From NCBI GenBank assembly GCA_942492055.1, contig CALODP010000015.1, positions 372,001 through 436,000 of the forward strand: 64,000 nt of DNA, read 5' to 3'. The stretch comes from CALODP01 sp942492055 (GTDB lineage: Bacteria; Bacteroidota; Ignavibacteria; Ignavibacteriales; Melioribacteraceae). The number at the start of each line of letters is the position of its first letter. The stretch's first letter is position 1. Both the position numbers and the translations under genes were made by a program. This document shows positions 40,799-50,458 of this stretch, piece after piece. Below the pieces are notes generated by a model. The model saw only the letters and a list, made by a program, of their open reading frames with translations. It searched no databases and was not told where the DNA came from.

Positions 40799-41462
40799 AG
40801 AGGGGAGTTTTTGACCCCGAATTGTTTTTCCCTCAGTAATTAGTACTACGTGGTGTGCTTTTGTCTTGATGCGTCAGTGGCCGTGCTTCGACTCCGCTCG
40901 GGGGGATCGTATATCAACCAAAAAGTTACTGCCTAGTGCTAAGTTGACAGCATTGCTTGAGGGATGGGGCAAGAGAAGGGGGAATGTTCCGAGTGGTTTT
41001 GTTTTGTTGGTTTTGGACCTATTCGGATGTCTGATTTGTTCTGCTTCAGAGCTGTTTATTATTGAGCATGAGTTTTATATTGAATGAAGAGTAATAATTG
41101 TTTTGTTAACGATCATCTTTCAATATCTTGATTTGTTTTGTTTCTGGTTTTGTGATTGTGTTTTTGGGGTGTACTTTTGTCTTGCTGCGTCAGTGGCCGC
41201 ACAGGCACAAAAGTACCAAAAAGCCAAGACTGTAAAAGAATCTCCTGAAATTCTACTCTCTTCGCTAAAAGAGATAAACTCGCGGAACAAGGGACGTTCC
41301 GCTCAGACAGTATCTCTTTTTTAACGCTCAGTTCGTATAATTTCCGAGACGGAGATTCTTTTAATGTCGGGAAGAACCAAAAAAATTGTAAAGGGGATTT
41401 GTGTTAATGGGTCGCTCCCCGACTTTGTCGGGGTCTAAGGACCGGCGGAGCGCCATGCCTTG
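40799..41462. repeat. Gene-free stretch with REP-like dispersed repeats
   Basis: No supported gene. A ~33-bp sequence containing CTTTTGTCTTGATGCG occurs at 40853-40886, again with few changes at 41168-41200, and as a shorter remnant at 43204-43225. The middle copy continues into CAAAAGTAC, giving an inverted GTACTTTTG/CAAAAGTAC pair. Two 73-codon frames here (40866 and 41103) consist of repeat sequence. A GC-rich CCCCGACTTTGTCGGGG hairpin lies at 41417-41433. Confidence 0.5.
41234..41362. repeat. Nested 129-bp inverted repeat (MITE- or RNA-like)
   Basis: Four perfect arms are nested in order: AAAAGAATCTCC with GGAGATTCTTTT (41234-41245/41351-41362), GAAATT with AATTTC (41247-41252/41339-41344), AAAAGAGATA with TATCTCTTTT (41267-41276/41311-41320), and GCGGAAC with GTTCCGC (41282-41288/41296-41302). 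It has no coding capacity. It could be a non-autonomous element or a transcribed hairpin. Confidence 0.55.
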
Positions 41463-41530
41463 TTTTCATGCTCCTATTATGGCATAAGTTTAATGAATTT
41501 CCAAATAAGTTTTGGTTGCGTTCATGAAAC
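41463..41530. repeat. Dispersed leader repeat, degenerate copy 1
   Basis: It contains TTTCATGCTCC, ATTATG and AAATAAGTTTTG words shared with 42269-42447 and 52150-52280. It lies at the 3' end of the leftward RelE/ParE gene, so the toxin-antitoxin pair is bracketed by copies 1 and 2. Confidence 0.4.
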
Positions 41531-41838
41531 TATAATAGTTTTTTATAATTTCTTGCTCCATGAATTATTCTATGTATTAAAATTACTTTTCCTTCTATTG
41601 TGTAGAAGATTAAATAGTTTTCAATTATTATGTATCTGTATTTGAGATTTTTAATATCTTCATCTCGTGGAACTCTTCCCATCATTGGATTTTCTGACAG
41701 AAGAATTAATTTATTCTCAATTTCACTTGCTAAATGGTCTGCGGCTAATGGATTATCTAATGCGATATATTCAATTATTTCAGAAAAATCTTCCTCAGCA
41801 ATTTGTAAAAATCTTATTTGATATTTATTTGCCGTCAT
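41530..41838 (-). CDS. RelE/ParE-family toxin
   Basis: A 102-residue protein with the ParE pattern: IRFLQIAEEDFSEIIEYIAL, AADHLASEIENKLILLSENP, MGRVPRDE, RYIIIENYLIFYTIEGKVIL, IHRIIHGARNYKKLL. Members either cleave mRNA at the ribosome or poison gyrase; this sequence is closer to ParE in length and ending. Its start overlaps the antitoxin stop by 14 bases. Confidence 0.85.
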   Translation of the reverse strand: MTANKYQIRFLQIAEEDFSEIIEYIALDNPLAADHLASEIENKLILLSENPMMGRVPRDEDIKNLKYRYIIIENYLIFYTIEGKVILIHRIIHGARNYKKLL

Positions 41839-42097
41839 TAATTTTTCCTCGAATATTCGACATCACTTGATTTAGAGTTCTGCCTTTATCACCCGATGCT
41901 TTTTGAGTTTGAGCAACTGATAATTTACTAAGTAATTCAAGTTTTAATTCTAATTTGGAAAAATATTCCATTGACATCAGTACCATATCTCCTTCACCAT
42001 TTTTAGTTATATATATAGGTTCATTAGACATATGTACCAATTTTGAAATTTCATTCGATTTATTTCGCAAATCAGAGATTGGTTTAATTATCGGCAT
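41825..42097 (-). CDS. Phd/YefM-family antitoxin
   Basis: A 90-residue protein with the Phd/YefM N-terminal fold (IIKPISDLRNKSNEISKLVH, EPIYITKNGEGDMVLMSMEY) and a C-terminal toxin-binding tail. It is first in the leftward pair, with GGAGAACG before the ATG. It represses its own operon and neutralises the downstream toxin. Palindromic TATCATTA/ACGATAATG words upstream (42114-42140) may be its operator. Confidence 0.85.
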   Translation of the reverse strand: MPIIKPISDLRNKSNEISKLVHMSNEPIYITKNGEGDMVLMSMEYFSKLELKLELLSKLSVAQTQKASGDKGRTLNQVMSNIRGKINDGK

Positions 42098-42268
42098 TTT
42101 CGTTCTCCTTGTATCATAATTGTATCACGATAATGATACTGACAAATTTTATTAAACGCAACATAACCCCCTTTTCTGGCATTCTATCAAATGAACAACA
42201 GAATGTATATGCTAACTTCCCATTCATGCACGCGGGCTTGAGAGCCTCAGTTATACGTTCGGTCATGC

Positions 42269-42447
42269 TTTCATGCTCCGATTATGAAAGAATTGGTTTG
42301 TTATCCCAAAAGGGGATGTGAATTATTTGTAGCAAAAAGGGGAGTGAAGTTTAATAAAATTCAAAATAAGTTTTGTTGCCCGCTAAAAACGGAATTATAT
42401 AGTTGAATTAAATAAAACAATAAATTAACTTAATTCAGTAATTACTG
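42269..42447. repeat. Dispersed leader repeat, copy 2
   Basis: Bases 42318-42447 match 52150-52280 over about 130 bp at roughly three quarters identity by eye. The best blocks are GAATTATTTGTAG, CAAAATAAGTTTTGTTGC and ACGGAATTATATAGTTGAA. The copy ends some 80 bases before the start of the cargo gene at 42529, as copy 3 does some 160 bases before its cargo gene. Confidence 0.55.
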
Positions 42448-42528
42448 TTTTTTAATATGCGGATGATATGCCGAAGTTTTCCGCATAATTATATTTTATA
42501 TGTTCAGAGAAAAATATGGATTAAGAAA

Positions 42529-43086
42529 ATGAAAAAAAGAATTAATAAACATATCGAAAATAAAGATTTTGTTAAGGTCTACATCACAGATAATGATGAT
42601 ACAGAAATTACTCATTTTGAGGGATTAATATTTGAGCAAAACGATAAGCTTATTCTAATGAATGATATGACAGATTTTTATTACGATGGACTTGTGATCT
42701 TGAAAAAAAAAGATATTTCAGAAATAAAATGCTCGGACAATGAAAAGTTTTTTAAGCAAATATTAGAAAAAGAAAAGCTCACAGCAGAAATATATCGAAA
42801 GCGAGAAGCATTGAAAATTAGCTTAGCACCATTTCGTGAATTATTTAGCCAAATTCAAAACCTTTGCATACCTGTAATTATTGAGTGCAAATACGGGAAT
42901 GATGACAGATTTCAGATTGGACCAATCTATAAAGTGTCAGATAAAAAAGTACGTATAAAGTATTTTAATGCTAGAGGAGAGTATGATGTTAAACCTGTCT
43001 CTTCAAAATTCAAAGAAATTACATCTGTGAAAATTGATTCGCCCTATGCAAATATGTTTTATAAATATGCTAAGGAAATCGAATAG
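42529..43086 (+). CDS. Hypothetical protein with Sm-like barrel pattern (185 aa)
   Basis: ATG 42529 is preferred; the 24 codons before it lie within repeat-derived sequence. Residues ~10-60 read as a small five-stranded barrel (FVKVYITDNDDTEITHFEGL, DKLILMNDMTDFYYDGLVIL, KKKDISEIK), followed by a helix and a second beta region (VIIECKYGNDDRFQIGPIYK). Not assigned to a named family. It lies among cassette-like cargo. Confidence 0.55.
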   Translation: MKKRINKHIENKDFVKVYITDNDDTEITHFEGLIFEQNDKLILMNDMTDFYYDGLVILKKKDISEIKCSDNEKFFKQILEKEKLTAEIYRKREALKISLAPFRELFSQIQNLCIPVIIECKYGNDDRFQIGPIYKVSDKKVRIKYFNARGEYDVKPVSSKFKEITSVKIDSPYANMFYKYAKEIE

Positions 43087-43318
43087 TTGTTTTTTTACAG
43101 AGCGCATGTAACCTATATTAAAGGCTCTGAATAAAAATACCCTCCACGTAGAAAAAGAAAAGTTAGTGGCTCCGGAAGAGTTGTTCAAAGTAATGTTCTG
43201 ATTGGTGTGCTTTTGTCCTGATGCAATAATAATGATAAATGTCGTAGTTGTAAATTGTATCAATTATCATGAATCTGCAAGCGCTTGTTCCGGATTTTAA
43301 AAACAAATAGGAAATAAC

Positions 43319-44128
43319 ATGCAATTAACTTATTTATTTACTTCAAGGATATACTTAAAAACCATTTTGTGTGGTTTATTTGTCGTTCTTGTTTTTGGTT
43401 GCGAAAATGGAGTCGATAATGATAAAGAAGAAGAACCAAAAAATTATAAAGAATATGGAAAAGTGATTACTGATGGTCTTATTGCATACTATCCGTTTGA
43501 TGGAGACGCTGAAGATTACAGTGGTAATGAACTCCATGGAATAGAGAATGGAATTGAAACTACAACAGGCAGGTTTGACCAGGAAGAGGGGGCGTTAAAA
43601 TTCGATGGCATTGATGATTATATCGAAATTCCTCAATTTTCCGAAATTAACAACATGAGTGGCACAATATGTTTTTGGGCGCGGATTCCTTCAGGCATTC
43701 ATATTGATACTTTAGTTGCAGTTATTTCCAGAAGGGATACTGTTGGAGAAGGTTATATTATAAGTTTACATGGCTCAAAAGATTATTGGTATGATTTTAA
43801 GACAGTTTATGGTACTGAAAGTGGTGAGTATATGCGTTCAAATTATTGGGAAGATCAAAAGTATCTTTTTATTGGTGTTACCTTTAGTAAAGGCATTGAT
43901 ACGACAAGCACTGTTTTTACATATTATTTTCAGGGTTATCCTACAATTGAGGCCAAACATAGGTTTCCGGGTCGTAATTTTAGTTTTAACAACAGCAGTA
44001 TGCCTTTGTTTATAGGAAAAAGCTTAATCCAAAAATACAATTATTTTCGAGGAGAGATTGATGATTTGTTGATTTTTGATCGTGCGTTAAGCGGTGAAGA
44101 AATATTAGAGTTATTTAATTGGGAATAG
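43319..44128 (+). CDS. LamG-domain lipoprotein
   Basis: A 269-residue protein. The N-terminus has a hydrophobic signal ending VVLVFGCEN, a lipobox (Cys 28). Residues ~55-265 form a concanavalin A-like/LamG jelly roll (GLIAYYPFDGDAEDYSGNEL, ALKFDGIDDYIEIP, MSGTICFWARIPS, GEIDDLLIFDRALSGEEIL). It is probably an envelope protein that binds glycans or adheres. AGGAA precedes the ATG. Confidence 0.8.
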   Translation: MQLTYLFTSRIYLKTILCGLFVVLVFGCENGVDNDKEEEPKNYKEYGKVITDGLIAYYPFDGDAEDYSGNELHGIENGIETTTGRFDQEEGALKFDGIDDYIEIPQFSEINNMSGTICFWARIPSGIHIDTLVAVISRRDTVGEGYIISLHGSKDYWYDFKTVYGTESGEYMRSNYWEDQKYLFIGVTFSKGIDTTSTVFTYYFQGYPTIEAKHRFPGRNFSFNNSSMPLFIGKSLIQKYNYFRGEIDDLLIFDRALSGEEILELFNWE

Positions 44129-44357
44129 TTTTCAAATAAAAAAGGAATCCGTAAGCCATACCAAAGTTCCCTAAAAAAGAAAAAAATCAGTGCTCATGAA
44201 AGAACTAATATTAGATTAATAACAGCACTATCGGTTGTCTTTGATTTCCAATAAAGGGGACTGCAACCTCACTTTGTCTCTCCCCAAACCCAATAAGTGA
44301 ACCGAAAGGAAGAATAATCTGTTTTCCGTAATAGTTGAACTCACTTGAGGGTTTGTT

Positions 44358-45107
44358 ATGGTACGCGGAATATTTGTAAAACTATTTTTATTTTCTCTGT
44401 TAGCTTCATCTCTTTTTGCGCAAGAGATAATCACCGATCGTCCCGATTTTACGGAGAGTCCTAACGTAATTCCACCGCGAATGGTGCAGATAGAATCGGG
44501 GGGAGAATTTCTCGATTTTAATACTACCGATGAACTGACTTTGCCGGCGACTCTTTTCCGTTTCGGGTTGGGGTACAACTGGGAGCTCAGAACCGGGTTT
44601 GCAGGCTGGACAAACATTACCGTTAATGATAAAACCGATCGCTTTATGGGGGATCTTATTCTGGAAGCCAAATATCAGATCTCTCCGAACGACGCTGAGA
44701 TCCCTTTCGCTATCCTCTTTGTGTCGGTTCTTCCTACCGGAGATGAGGCTGTCTCTGTCGGAAACGGGGAATTCGGGGTGAAGTTTGCCGGTAGCTACAA
44801 TATTTCCGAGCGGGTATCAATGGGGATGAATGTCGGTACAATATCATATCAAAACGGATCCTTGCAAGATCTTAGCACACTTGTTTCTCTGGCTTTCGGG
44901 TTCGGGCTGAATGATAAACTGGGGGCGTTCTTGGAAGGCTACGCAGAGGTTCCCTCATTCGAGGATTGGCAGCCGGTAATCAATGGGGGATTTACTTATC
45001 TATTCACCGACCATCTTCAATTGGATCTATACGCCGGAAGGGGACTAAACAGCAATACTCCGGATTTGATTCTCGGGGCAGGGTTAGCGGTTCTTGTAGG
45101 TTTTTAG
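44358..45107 (+). CDS. Outer-membrane transporter-like protein (phenol MetA-degradation family)
   Basis: A 249-residue protein with a signal peptide (ending SLFAQ) and the family start EIITDRPDFTESPNVIPP, then a beta-barrel with ~12 alternating strands (LFRFGLGYNWELRTGFAGWT) ending in a hydrophobic VLVGF. The family comprises outer-membrane putative transporters; the substrate is unknown. GAGGG precedes the ATG. Confidence 0.8.
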   Translation: MVRGIFVKLFLFSLLASSLFAQEIITDRPDFTESPNVIPPRMVQIESGGEFLDFNTTDELTLPATLFRFGLGYNWELRTGFAGWTNITVNDKTDRFMGDLILEAKYQISPNDAEIPFAILFVSVLPTGDEAVSVGNGEFGVKFAGSYNISERVSMGMNVGTISYQNGSLQDLSTLVSLAFGFGLNDKLGAFLEGYAEVPSFEDWQPVINGGFTYLFTDHLQLDLYAGRGLNSNTPDLILGAGLAVLVGF

Positions 45108-45178
45108 GGATAGTAGTTTTACTTTATGAAAAAAAAGTTTATATTCGTAAAAGTTTCAACGTAATAATTGAGGGTGCC

Positions 45179-45682
45179 TTGAAAAATATACTTCTTCTCT
45201 TCTTCTTTCTATCGGGTAGTCACTTATTATTTGCGCAACAAAACCAAAACGAATATAAGTATTGGGGTTCAGTGGGGGGCAACTTCGAAGGGAACGATTT
45301 CTCATTTTATTCCAACTACTCATTCGGTAATAGTGAGAATTTCTATAAAATAGGATATTTCAATCGCTCCTCGATTTTTGGAGGAGTGAGTAGTAAGTAC
45401 GGTAGAGTTTTCAACGCGATAGATTTTTCCATCGGACGCAGATTTCAATCGGAATGGTTCGGGCTCAATGTTTGGGGAGGGCCGGCCTATCTATTCGGAA
45501 AGAGAAACCTCGATTACAAAAAAGATATCTACTTCAATACCGTAGGTTTGGGGTTGGAAACAAAGCTCCTGTTTCGCGTTGCCGATGAGATTGGAATCGG
45601 GGTCTGTTTATATTCCAATCTTAATTTCGAAAAAAGCTATTACGGATATAATTTCACTGTTACACTGGGGAATGGTTTGTAG
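45179..45682 (+). CDS. Outer-membrane beta-barrel-like protein (167 aa)
   Basis: TTG 45179 is chosen: GAGG lies 6 bases upstream and it begins a clear signal peptide (KNILLLFFFLSGSHLLFAQQ). The open frame reaches back to 44966 but overlaps the previous gene. The mature part alternates aromatic beta-strands (KYWGSVGGNFEGNDFSFYSN, WFGLNVWGGPAYLFGKR) and ends YGYNFTVTLGNGL, as outer-membrane proteins do. Confidence 0.6.
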   Translation: MKNILLLFFFLSGSHLLFAQQNQNEYKYWGSVGGNFEGNDFSFYSNYSFGNSENFYKIGYFNRSSIFGGVSSKYGRVFNAIDFSIGRRFQSEWFGLNVWGGPAYLFGKRNLDYKKDIYFNTVGLGLETKLLFRVADEIGIGVCLYSNLNFEKSYYGYNFTVTLGNGL

Positions 45683-45942
45683 AATTTCATAACTTTTCCT
45701 CACTTTGTAGCTTTTTTCTTACTTGCATCTCTGGGCTTCAAGCCATATCTTCAATCTATGTGGGTTCGGCTAATAGCGTTGTGAAATAACCTATTCAGAC
45801 TTCCGATTCTTCCTTATTCCAATCATAATTTTCCGGCCGGATATTCCGCGAAAAGTATTTTCCTTTTCTCTCATAGTTATTGCGAATAAATAGCGACATC
45901 AGACAGACGTATGCTTTACGATCAATAAAGGAGGGATGAAAG

Positions 45943-48900
45943 ATGAAACACTTTACTTTTTCTATTCTCTTGCTACTGCTCGCCACAAGCCTCTCAGCGC
46001 AAACAGAGGTTGTTTCTCCCATAACAGAAAGTACCACTTGGACCCTTGCCGGCAGCCCTTATATTCTGGGTAGTCAGTATGTGGAGGTCTATAACGATAG
46101 TAAGGAGATTACACTTACTATCGAAGAGGGGGTGGTTGTTCAGGGAGAGTATTATTACACCGGCATATGGCCGAATTATAATCATTCCCGTTTGGAGATA
46201 GGGAAGAACGCTAAACTCCTGGTTAAAGGAACATCGTCGAATCAGGTTCTATTCACCAAAAATCCGAATGGGCTTGATAACAAAAACTGGGGAGGTATTC
46301 TCTTTTCTAGCGATTCCCGCGCTTCGGCTTCTGTGATCAATAATGCCCGGTTCGAGTATGCCGGCGGGGAGGTTTCCGGAGTTATTCAATTGGATAACGG
46401 GGATTTGACGGTAACCAATTGCGAATTCGATACATCCGGAGCGACTTACATTTACGCGGAAAACGGTTCCGACCCGACAATCGATAATTGCTCTTTCGAT
46501 CGGGGAAATTACGGAATCTATTTTTCCAATTCCGGCGGCTCGGTTCTCAATTGCGAATTCGATCTTGAGAGAATTGCCATCGAGTTGGATGATAGTTTTC
46601 CCGAAATGAAAAACAACATATTCGCCAATGATAATTTTGTCCGGTTGAATGATCTTTCCGTTTCCGGTACCCTTTATATTCCCGGAGTTCTGAAGAATGG
46701 TAATACCGCTCCCTATTCTCTCGGCTCGCAGTATGTTGATCTTACTAATTCTATTCTCACAATCGAAAAAGGGGTCGTGGTAGAAGGGGAATATTATTAT
46801 ACCGGAAATTGGCCGAATTACAATCACTCCCGATTGGTTGTCGGGGAGAACTCCGCGCTGGTTGTTAACGGCACTTCAGCTATGCCGGTAGTCTTTACCA
46901 AGAGTCCCTTTAGTTTGGATGATGGTAATTGGGGCGGAATTGTTATTGCCGATAATTCCCGAACATCACAAACATCAATTGAGAACGCGATATTCGAATA
47001 CGCCGGGGGAGAGATGGCCGGTGTTATATATATCGACAAGTCTTCTCCCTTTATCTCTCATGTGAAATTCGATAACTCTTCGGGGACTTATATCTACGCG
47101 GATAGTTTGTCGAATCCTGTAATCAGTTATTGCTCCTTCGAAAATATTAACTACGGTATCTACTTCGAAGCGGCAAAGGGAAGAGTGGAGAACTGTTTTT
47201 TCGATGCGGAAAGGATCGCTATTGAGCTTAACAATAGTTTCCCGGAACTGCTGAATAATTGCTTTGCCGATGATAACTTTGTCCGATTGAACGATCTGGA
47301 AACATCCGGTACACTCAAAATTCCCGGAATGCTGAAGAACGGAAATGTTGCTCCCTATTCTTTGGGCCCGCAGTATGTTGACGTTACCGACGCTACCCTT
47401 ACAATCGCCCAAGGAGTAAGGATAGAAGGGGAATATTACTATACGGGAATTTGGCCGAATTATAATTACTCCAGATTGTATATCGGTAAAGATGCCGCCC
47501 TGGTTCTGAACGGGCAAATGGGAAATCCGATTGTCTTTTCGAAAAGCCCATTGAGTGAAGATGAATATGATTGGGGAGGAGTAATCTTTGGTTCCGACGC
47601 CAATTTTACCGATAGCAAAATCAGTTATACCATATTTGCCCACGGAGGGGGAGAAGTTGCCGGTGTGCTCGATATTACCGGCGGAGAAATTGCGATTGAT
47701 AATTGTATATTCAAAAAGAATTATACCGGTATCGCTCTCGATTCCTCCGCGATTGTTACCGTAAACAATACCCGCTTTCTGAATCATAAGGATGAGGGAC
47801 TTTACGCGAGAAACAGTTCCGAGGTTACTCTCAATTATTGCTTTGCCGACTCGAACAAGCAATCAGTCGAAATTGAATCGGCCTCCTTAACCATGGATAA
47901 CGTAACAATTCAAAACTGTTCTTCCGATGCTATTGAGCTTGATGACGGCATTAAGGTGGTAATAGATAATTCGGTAATTAAAAACAGTCAGGCGGATGGT
48001 ATTTGGATTCCCGAAAACTCCGTTACCGATCTTACCGTAACAAATACAAGCATTACCGGAAACTATATCGGTGTTCACGCTTACATGGAGCAAGGCTCTT
48101 CCGTTACGATAAACAATAGTGAGATATCGGGGAATACCGAATATGGTGTTCGAAATCGGGATCAGATTGTTATCGACGCGAAAAACAACTGGTGGGGAGA
48201 TCCTTCCGGTCCTTACGATAATTCCGACGATAGCAACGATCCTACTAAGCTATATAACCCCGACGGCAAAGGGGATGAGATAACAGACTACGTAGATTAC
48301 GGAAGCTGGCTCGATTTTCTCGAAACGGAATCTCCAAATATTGTTTGCCTTATGGATGTTCCGAACGATCAGGGTAGGTGGGTGCGTTTATGTTGGTCCG
48401 CTTCGTTGCTCGATGTTCCCCAATCGAAGACTCCGATAATTAAATACAGTGTCTGGCGTCAGGTAGATCCTGACATGATGCCGAAAATCCCCCCTATTTC
48501 ATTGGAGTATCTGGCAAAGAAAGAGTTCGATAAGCTTCAAAGCGAAGGATGGGATTTCATCCACGACGTAACCGCTGTGCCGGAATTCGACAAGTATTAT
48601 TATGTAGCCCCGACTCTCGGAGATTCTACCGATAAGGGAATAATCTATTCCACATTTATGGTTATCGCGCATACCGCGAATCCGAGTCTCTATTATAAGT
48701 CGAAGAGCGCTACCGGATATTCGATAGATAACCTTGCTCCGATGGCTCCGAAAAATCTGGCCGGCGGACAAATTGCCGGAACAAACAATGTTGAGCTTTT
48801 GTGGGGCGCCAATAGAGAGAAGGATTTCTCTTATTACAATATCTATAAAGACTCGAAACTACTCGCCCAAACTACCGATACAACATATGTGGATGAAAAC

Positions 48901-49284
48901 TCGGAGGAGAAGAGCCTCTCTTATAACATTTCCGCTGTTGATCTTAACGGAAACGAAAGTGAGCTCTCCGATGAGTTGAGTATTGTTGTAGGGGTTGAGG
49001 AGGCGATTATCCCGACAAAATTCTCACTCAGCCAGAATTATCCGAACCCGTTTAATCCGACGACAATAATAAAATACGGACTACCCGTTTCTGCCCATGT
49101 TGTAATAAAAATATTCGACGTTCTCGGGAACGAAGTGATCTCACTGGTTAACGAAACCCAAGAAAGGGGAATGCACAAAGTTGAGTTCAACTCAATATCG
49201 GTGAACCTTAGTAGCGGAATATATTTCTATTCGATAAGAGCGGGTGAATTCAGCCGCACAAAAAAAATGCTTTTGATCAAATAG
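45943..49284 (+). CDS. Large beta-helix protein with T9SS sorting domain (1113 aa)
   Basis: The signal peptide is residues 1-19 (LLLLLATSLSAQ). Three long tandem repeats of ~215 residues (starting near 28, 245 and 460) share PYxLGxQYVxV, EGEYYYTGIWPNYN, SRLxIGKNA and NWGGI words. Shorter right-handed beta-helix coils follow to ~740 (NNWWGDPSGPYDNS closes it). A fibronectin type III-like region is near 900-990, and the type A T9SS signal (NYPNPFNPTTIIKY ... KKMLLIK) ends the protein. It is probably a surface adhesin or polysaccharide-binding protein. GGAGG precedes ATG 45943. Confidence 0.85.
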   Translation: MKHFTFSILLLLLATSLSAQTEVVSPITESTTWTLAGSPYILGSQYVEVYNDSKEITLTIEEGVVVQGEYYYTGIWPNYNHSRLEIGKNAKLLVKGTSSNQVLFTKNPNGLDNKNWGGILFSSDSRASASVINNARFEYAGGEVSGVIQLDNGDLTVTNCEFDTSGATYIYAENGSDPTIDNCSFDRGNYGIYFSNSGGSVLNCEFDLERIAIELDDSFPEMKNNIFANDNFVRLNDLSVSGTLYIPGVLKNGNTAPYSLGSQYVDLTNSILTIEKGVVVEGEYYYTGNWPNYNHSRLVVGENSALVVNGTSAMPVVFTKSPFSLDDGNWGGIVIADNSRTSQTSIENAIFEYAGGEMAGVIYIDKSSPFISHVKFDNSSGTYIYADSLSNPVISYCSFENINYGIYFEAAKGRVENCFFDAERIAIELNNSFPELLNNCFADDNFVRLNDLETSGTLKIPGMLKNGNVAPYSLGPQYVDVTDATLTIAQGVRIEGEYYYTGIWPNYNYSRLYIGKDAALVLNGQMGNPIVFSKSPLSEDEYDWGGVIFGSDANFTDSKISYTIFAHGGGEVAGVLDITGGEIAIDNCIFKKNYTGIALDSSAIVTVNNTRFLNHKDEGLYARNSSEVTLNYCFADSNKQSVEIESASLTMDNVTIQNCSSDAIELDDGIKVVIDNSVIKNSQADGIWIPENSVTDLTVTNTSITGNYIGVHAYMEQGSSVTINNSEISGNTEYGVRNRDQIVIDAKNNWWGDPSGPYDNSDDSNDPTKLYNPDGKGDEITDYVDYGSWLDFLETESPNIVCLMDVPNDQGRWVRLCWSASLLDVPQSKTPIIKYSVWRQVDPDMMPKIPPISLEYLAKKEFDKLQSEGWDFIHDVTAVPEFDKYYYVAPTLGDSTDKGIIYSTFMVIAHTANPSLYYKSKSATGYSIDNLAPMAPKNLAGGQIAGTNNVELLWGANREKDFSYYNIYKDSKLLAQTTDTTYVDENSEEKSLSYNISAVDLNGNESELSDELSIVVGVEEAIIPTKFSLSQNYPNPFNPTTIIKYGLPVSAHVVIKIFDVLGNEVISLVNETQERGMHKVEFNSISVNLSSGIYFYSIRAGEFSRTKKMLLIK

Positions 49285-49300
49285 TATCAAATACCCACCG

Positions 49301-49328
49301 GAGCCGCTCGAATAAGGGCGGCTCTTTC
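49301..49328 (+). terminator. Intrinsic terminator after the beta-helix protein
   Basis: GAGCCGC (49301-49307) pairs with GCGGCTC (49318-49324), followed by TTTC. Confidence 0.5.
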
Positions 49329-49420
49329 GGTTGCTGTTTGTCCAGTCTTCCACTCCTCGGAAAGATCCCTCCACTATTCCCCCTTGTTCTGGTCGCTGTC
49401 GTAGATCCGGCTTTGACGGG

Positions 49421-49748
49421 AGCTTGCTGCAAGCCAGGCTTTTGACTGGTCGAAGTGCGGAATCGTCCCCCCCTCGTCGGAAAAATCCCGCCACTATTCG
49501 CTCTTGCTCTTCTCAGTGTTCTCCGTGGTTCTGCCCTTGCCCTTCTTAGGGTGGTCACTGTCCCCGATCCGGTTTAAAATTCGGTAATCACCGAACCTTT
49601 GATTCAAACCAGGATCTTGACTGGCAGGAAGCTTGATGCAAGCCAGGCGCCTGACTGGTCGAAGTGCGGAATCGTCCCCCCCTCGTCGGAAAAATCCCGC
49701 CACTATTCGCTCTTGCTCTTCTCAGTGTTCTCAGTGTCCTCCGTGGTT
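49421..49748. repeat. Pair of ~110-bp direct repeats in a gene-free stretch
   Basis: 49421-49530 and 49630-49748 are near-identical, including ACTGGTCGAAGTGCGGAATC, C7 and AAAAATCCCGCCACTATTCG words. The second copy carries an extra TCAGTGTCC near its end. The gap 49285-49864 has no supported gene; frames there are made of repeat. Confidence 0.7.
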
Positions 49749-49864
49749 AGTCGCTCTTGTTCTTCTTAAAGTGCTCCTCCGTGGTTAGTCCCTTCTTCTC
49801 TCTTTGAAATAACAATACCTTTTAATAGATTCCTTACTGGAATATTCTAAGGGAGCGAACCGGA

Positions 49865-50458
49865 ATGATTCGGATAAAGAATCTCACAATCTCTTTCGGA
49901 GCCGAAAAAATAATCGATGATCTTTCCTTTGAGGTAACCAACGGGGAATTGGTTACCATAACCGGAGCCTCCGGAAAAGGGAAATCGACACTACTCAAAA
50001 CATTGCAAGGATACGTAATTCCCGAAAAGGGGGAAGTTGCCGTAAAAGGACTTTCTCTGAAGGAAGAGACTATCGACGCGATAAGAAAAGAGATTATCTG
50101 GATTCCGCAGAACATAAATCTTCCCGTAGAGAATGGCGCCGAGATGATTGAACTACTTGGACTCAACACAAAAGAGGAGGAGATAGGGAAGAACCTAGCG
50201 GCTCTGAATCTTCCGAAAGAGATACTTTCGAAAAACTTTCTCAACATTAGCGGTGGTGAAAAGCAAAGGGTAATTATAGCGGTCTGCCTTGCCCTTGAAG
50301 GAGAGCTGCTATTGATGGACGAACCGACCTCGGCTCTCGACGAAACTTCAATCGAAAATCTGATCAAACTTGTAAAATCTCTCAAAGGGAAAACAATCCT
50401 TGCCGTCTCCCATAATCTGCAATGGATCGCTAAATCGGATGAGGTGATTGAGTTATGA
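49865..50458 (+). CDS. fetA: ABC transporter ATPase, FetA/YbbL-like
   Basis: A 197-residue ATPase with Walker A GASGKGKST (38-46), signature ISGGEKQR near 134, Walker B LLLMDEPTSALDE and H-loop VSHN. The short length and the UPF0014 partner that overlaps it by ATGA fit the FetAB (YbbL-YbbM) iron-export/metal-homeostasis pair. Confidence 0.75.
   Translation: MIRIKNLTISFGAEKIIDDLSFEVTNGELVTITGASGKGKSTLLKTLQGYVIPEKGEVAVKGLSLKEETIDAIRKEIIWIPQNINLPVENGAEMIELLGLNTKEEEIGKNLAALNLPKEILSKNFLNISGGEKQRVIIAVCLALEGELLLMDEPTSALDETSIENLIKLVKSLKGKTILAVSHNLQWIAKSDEVIEL

Noticed and set aside
40866..41324. Two 73-codon frames
   Set aside because: Both lie in REP-like and inverted-repeat DNA and have no start signals or protein-like pattern.
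46249..47862. Long leftward frames inside the beta-helix gene
   Set aside because: They are antisense shadows of a repetitive gene with a strong signal peptide and T9SS end on the plus strand.
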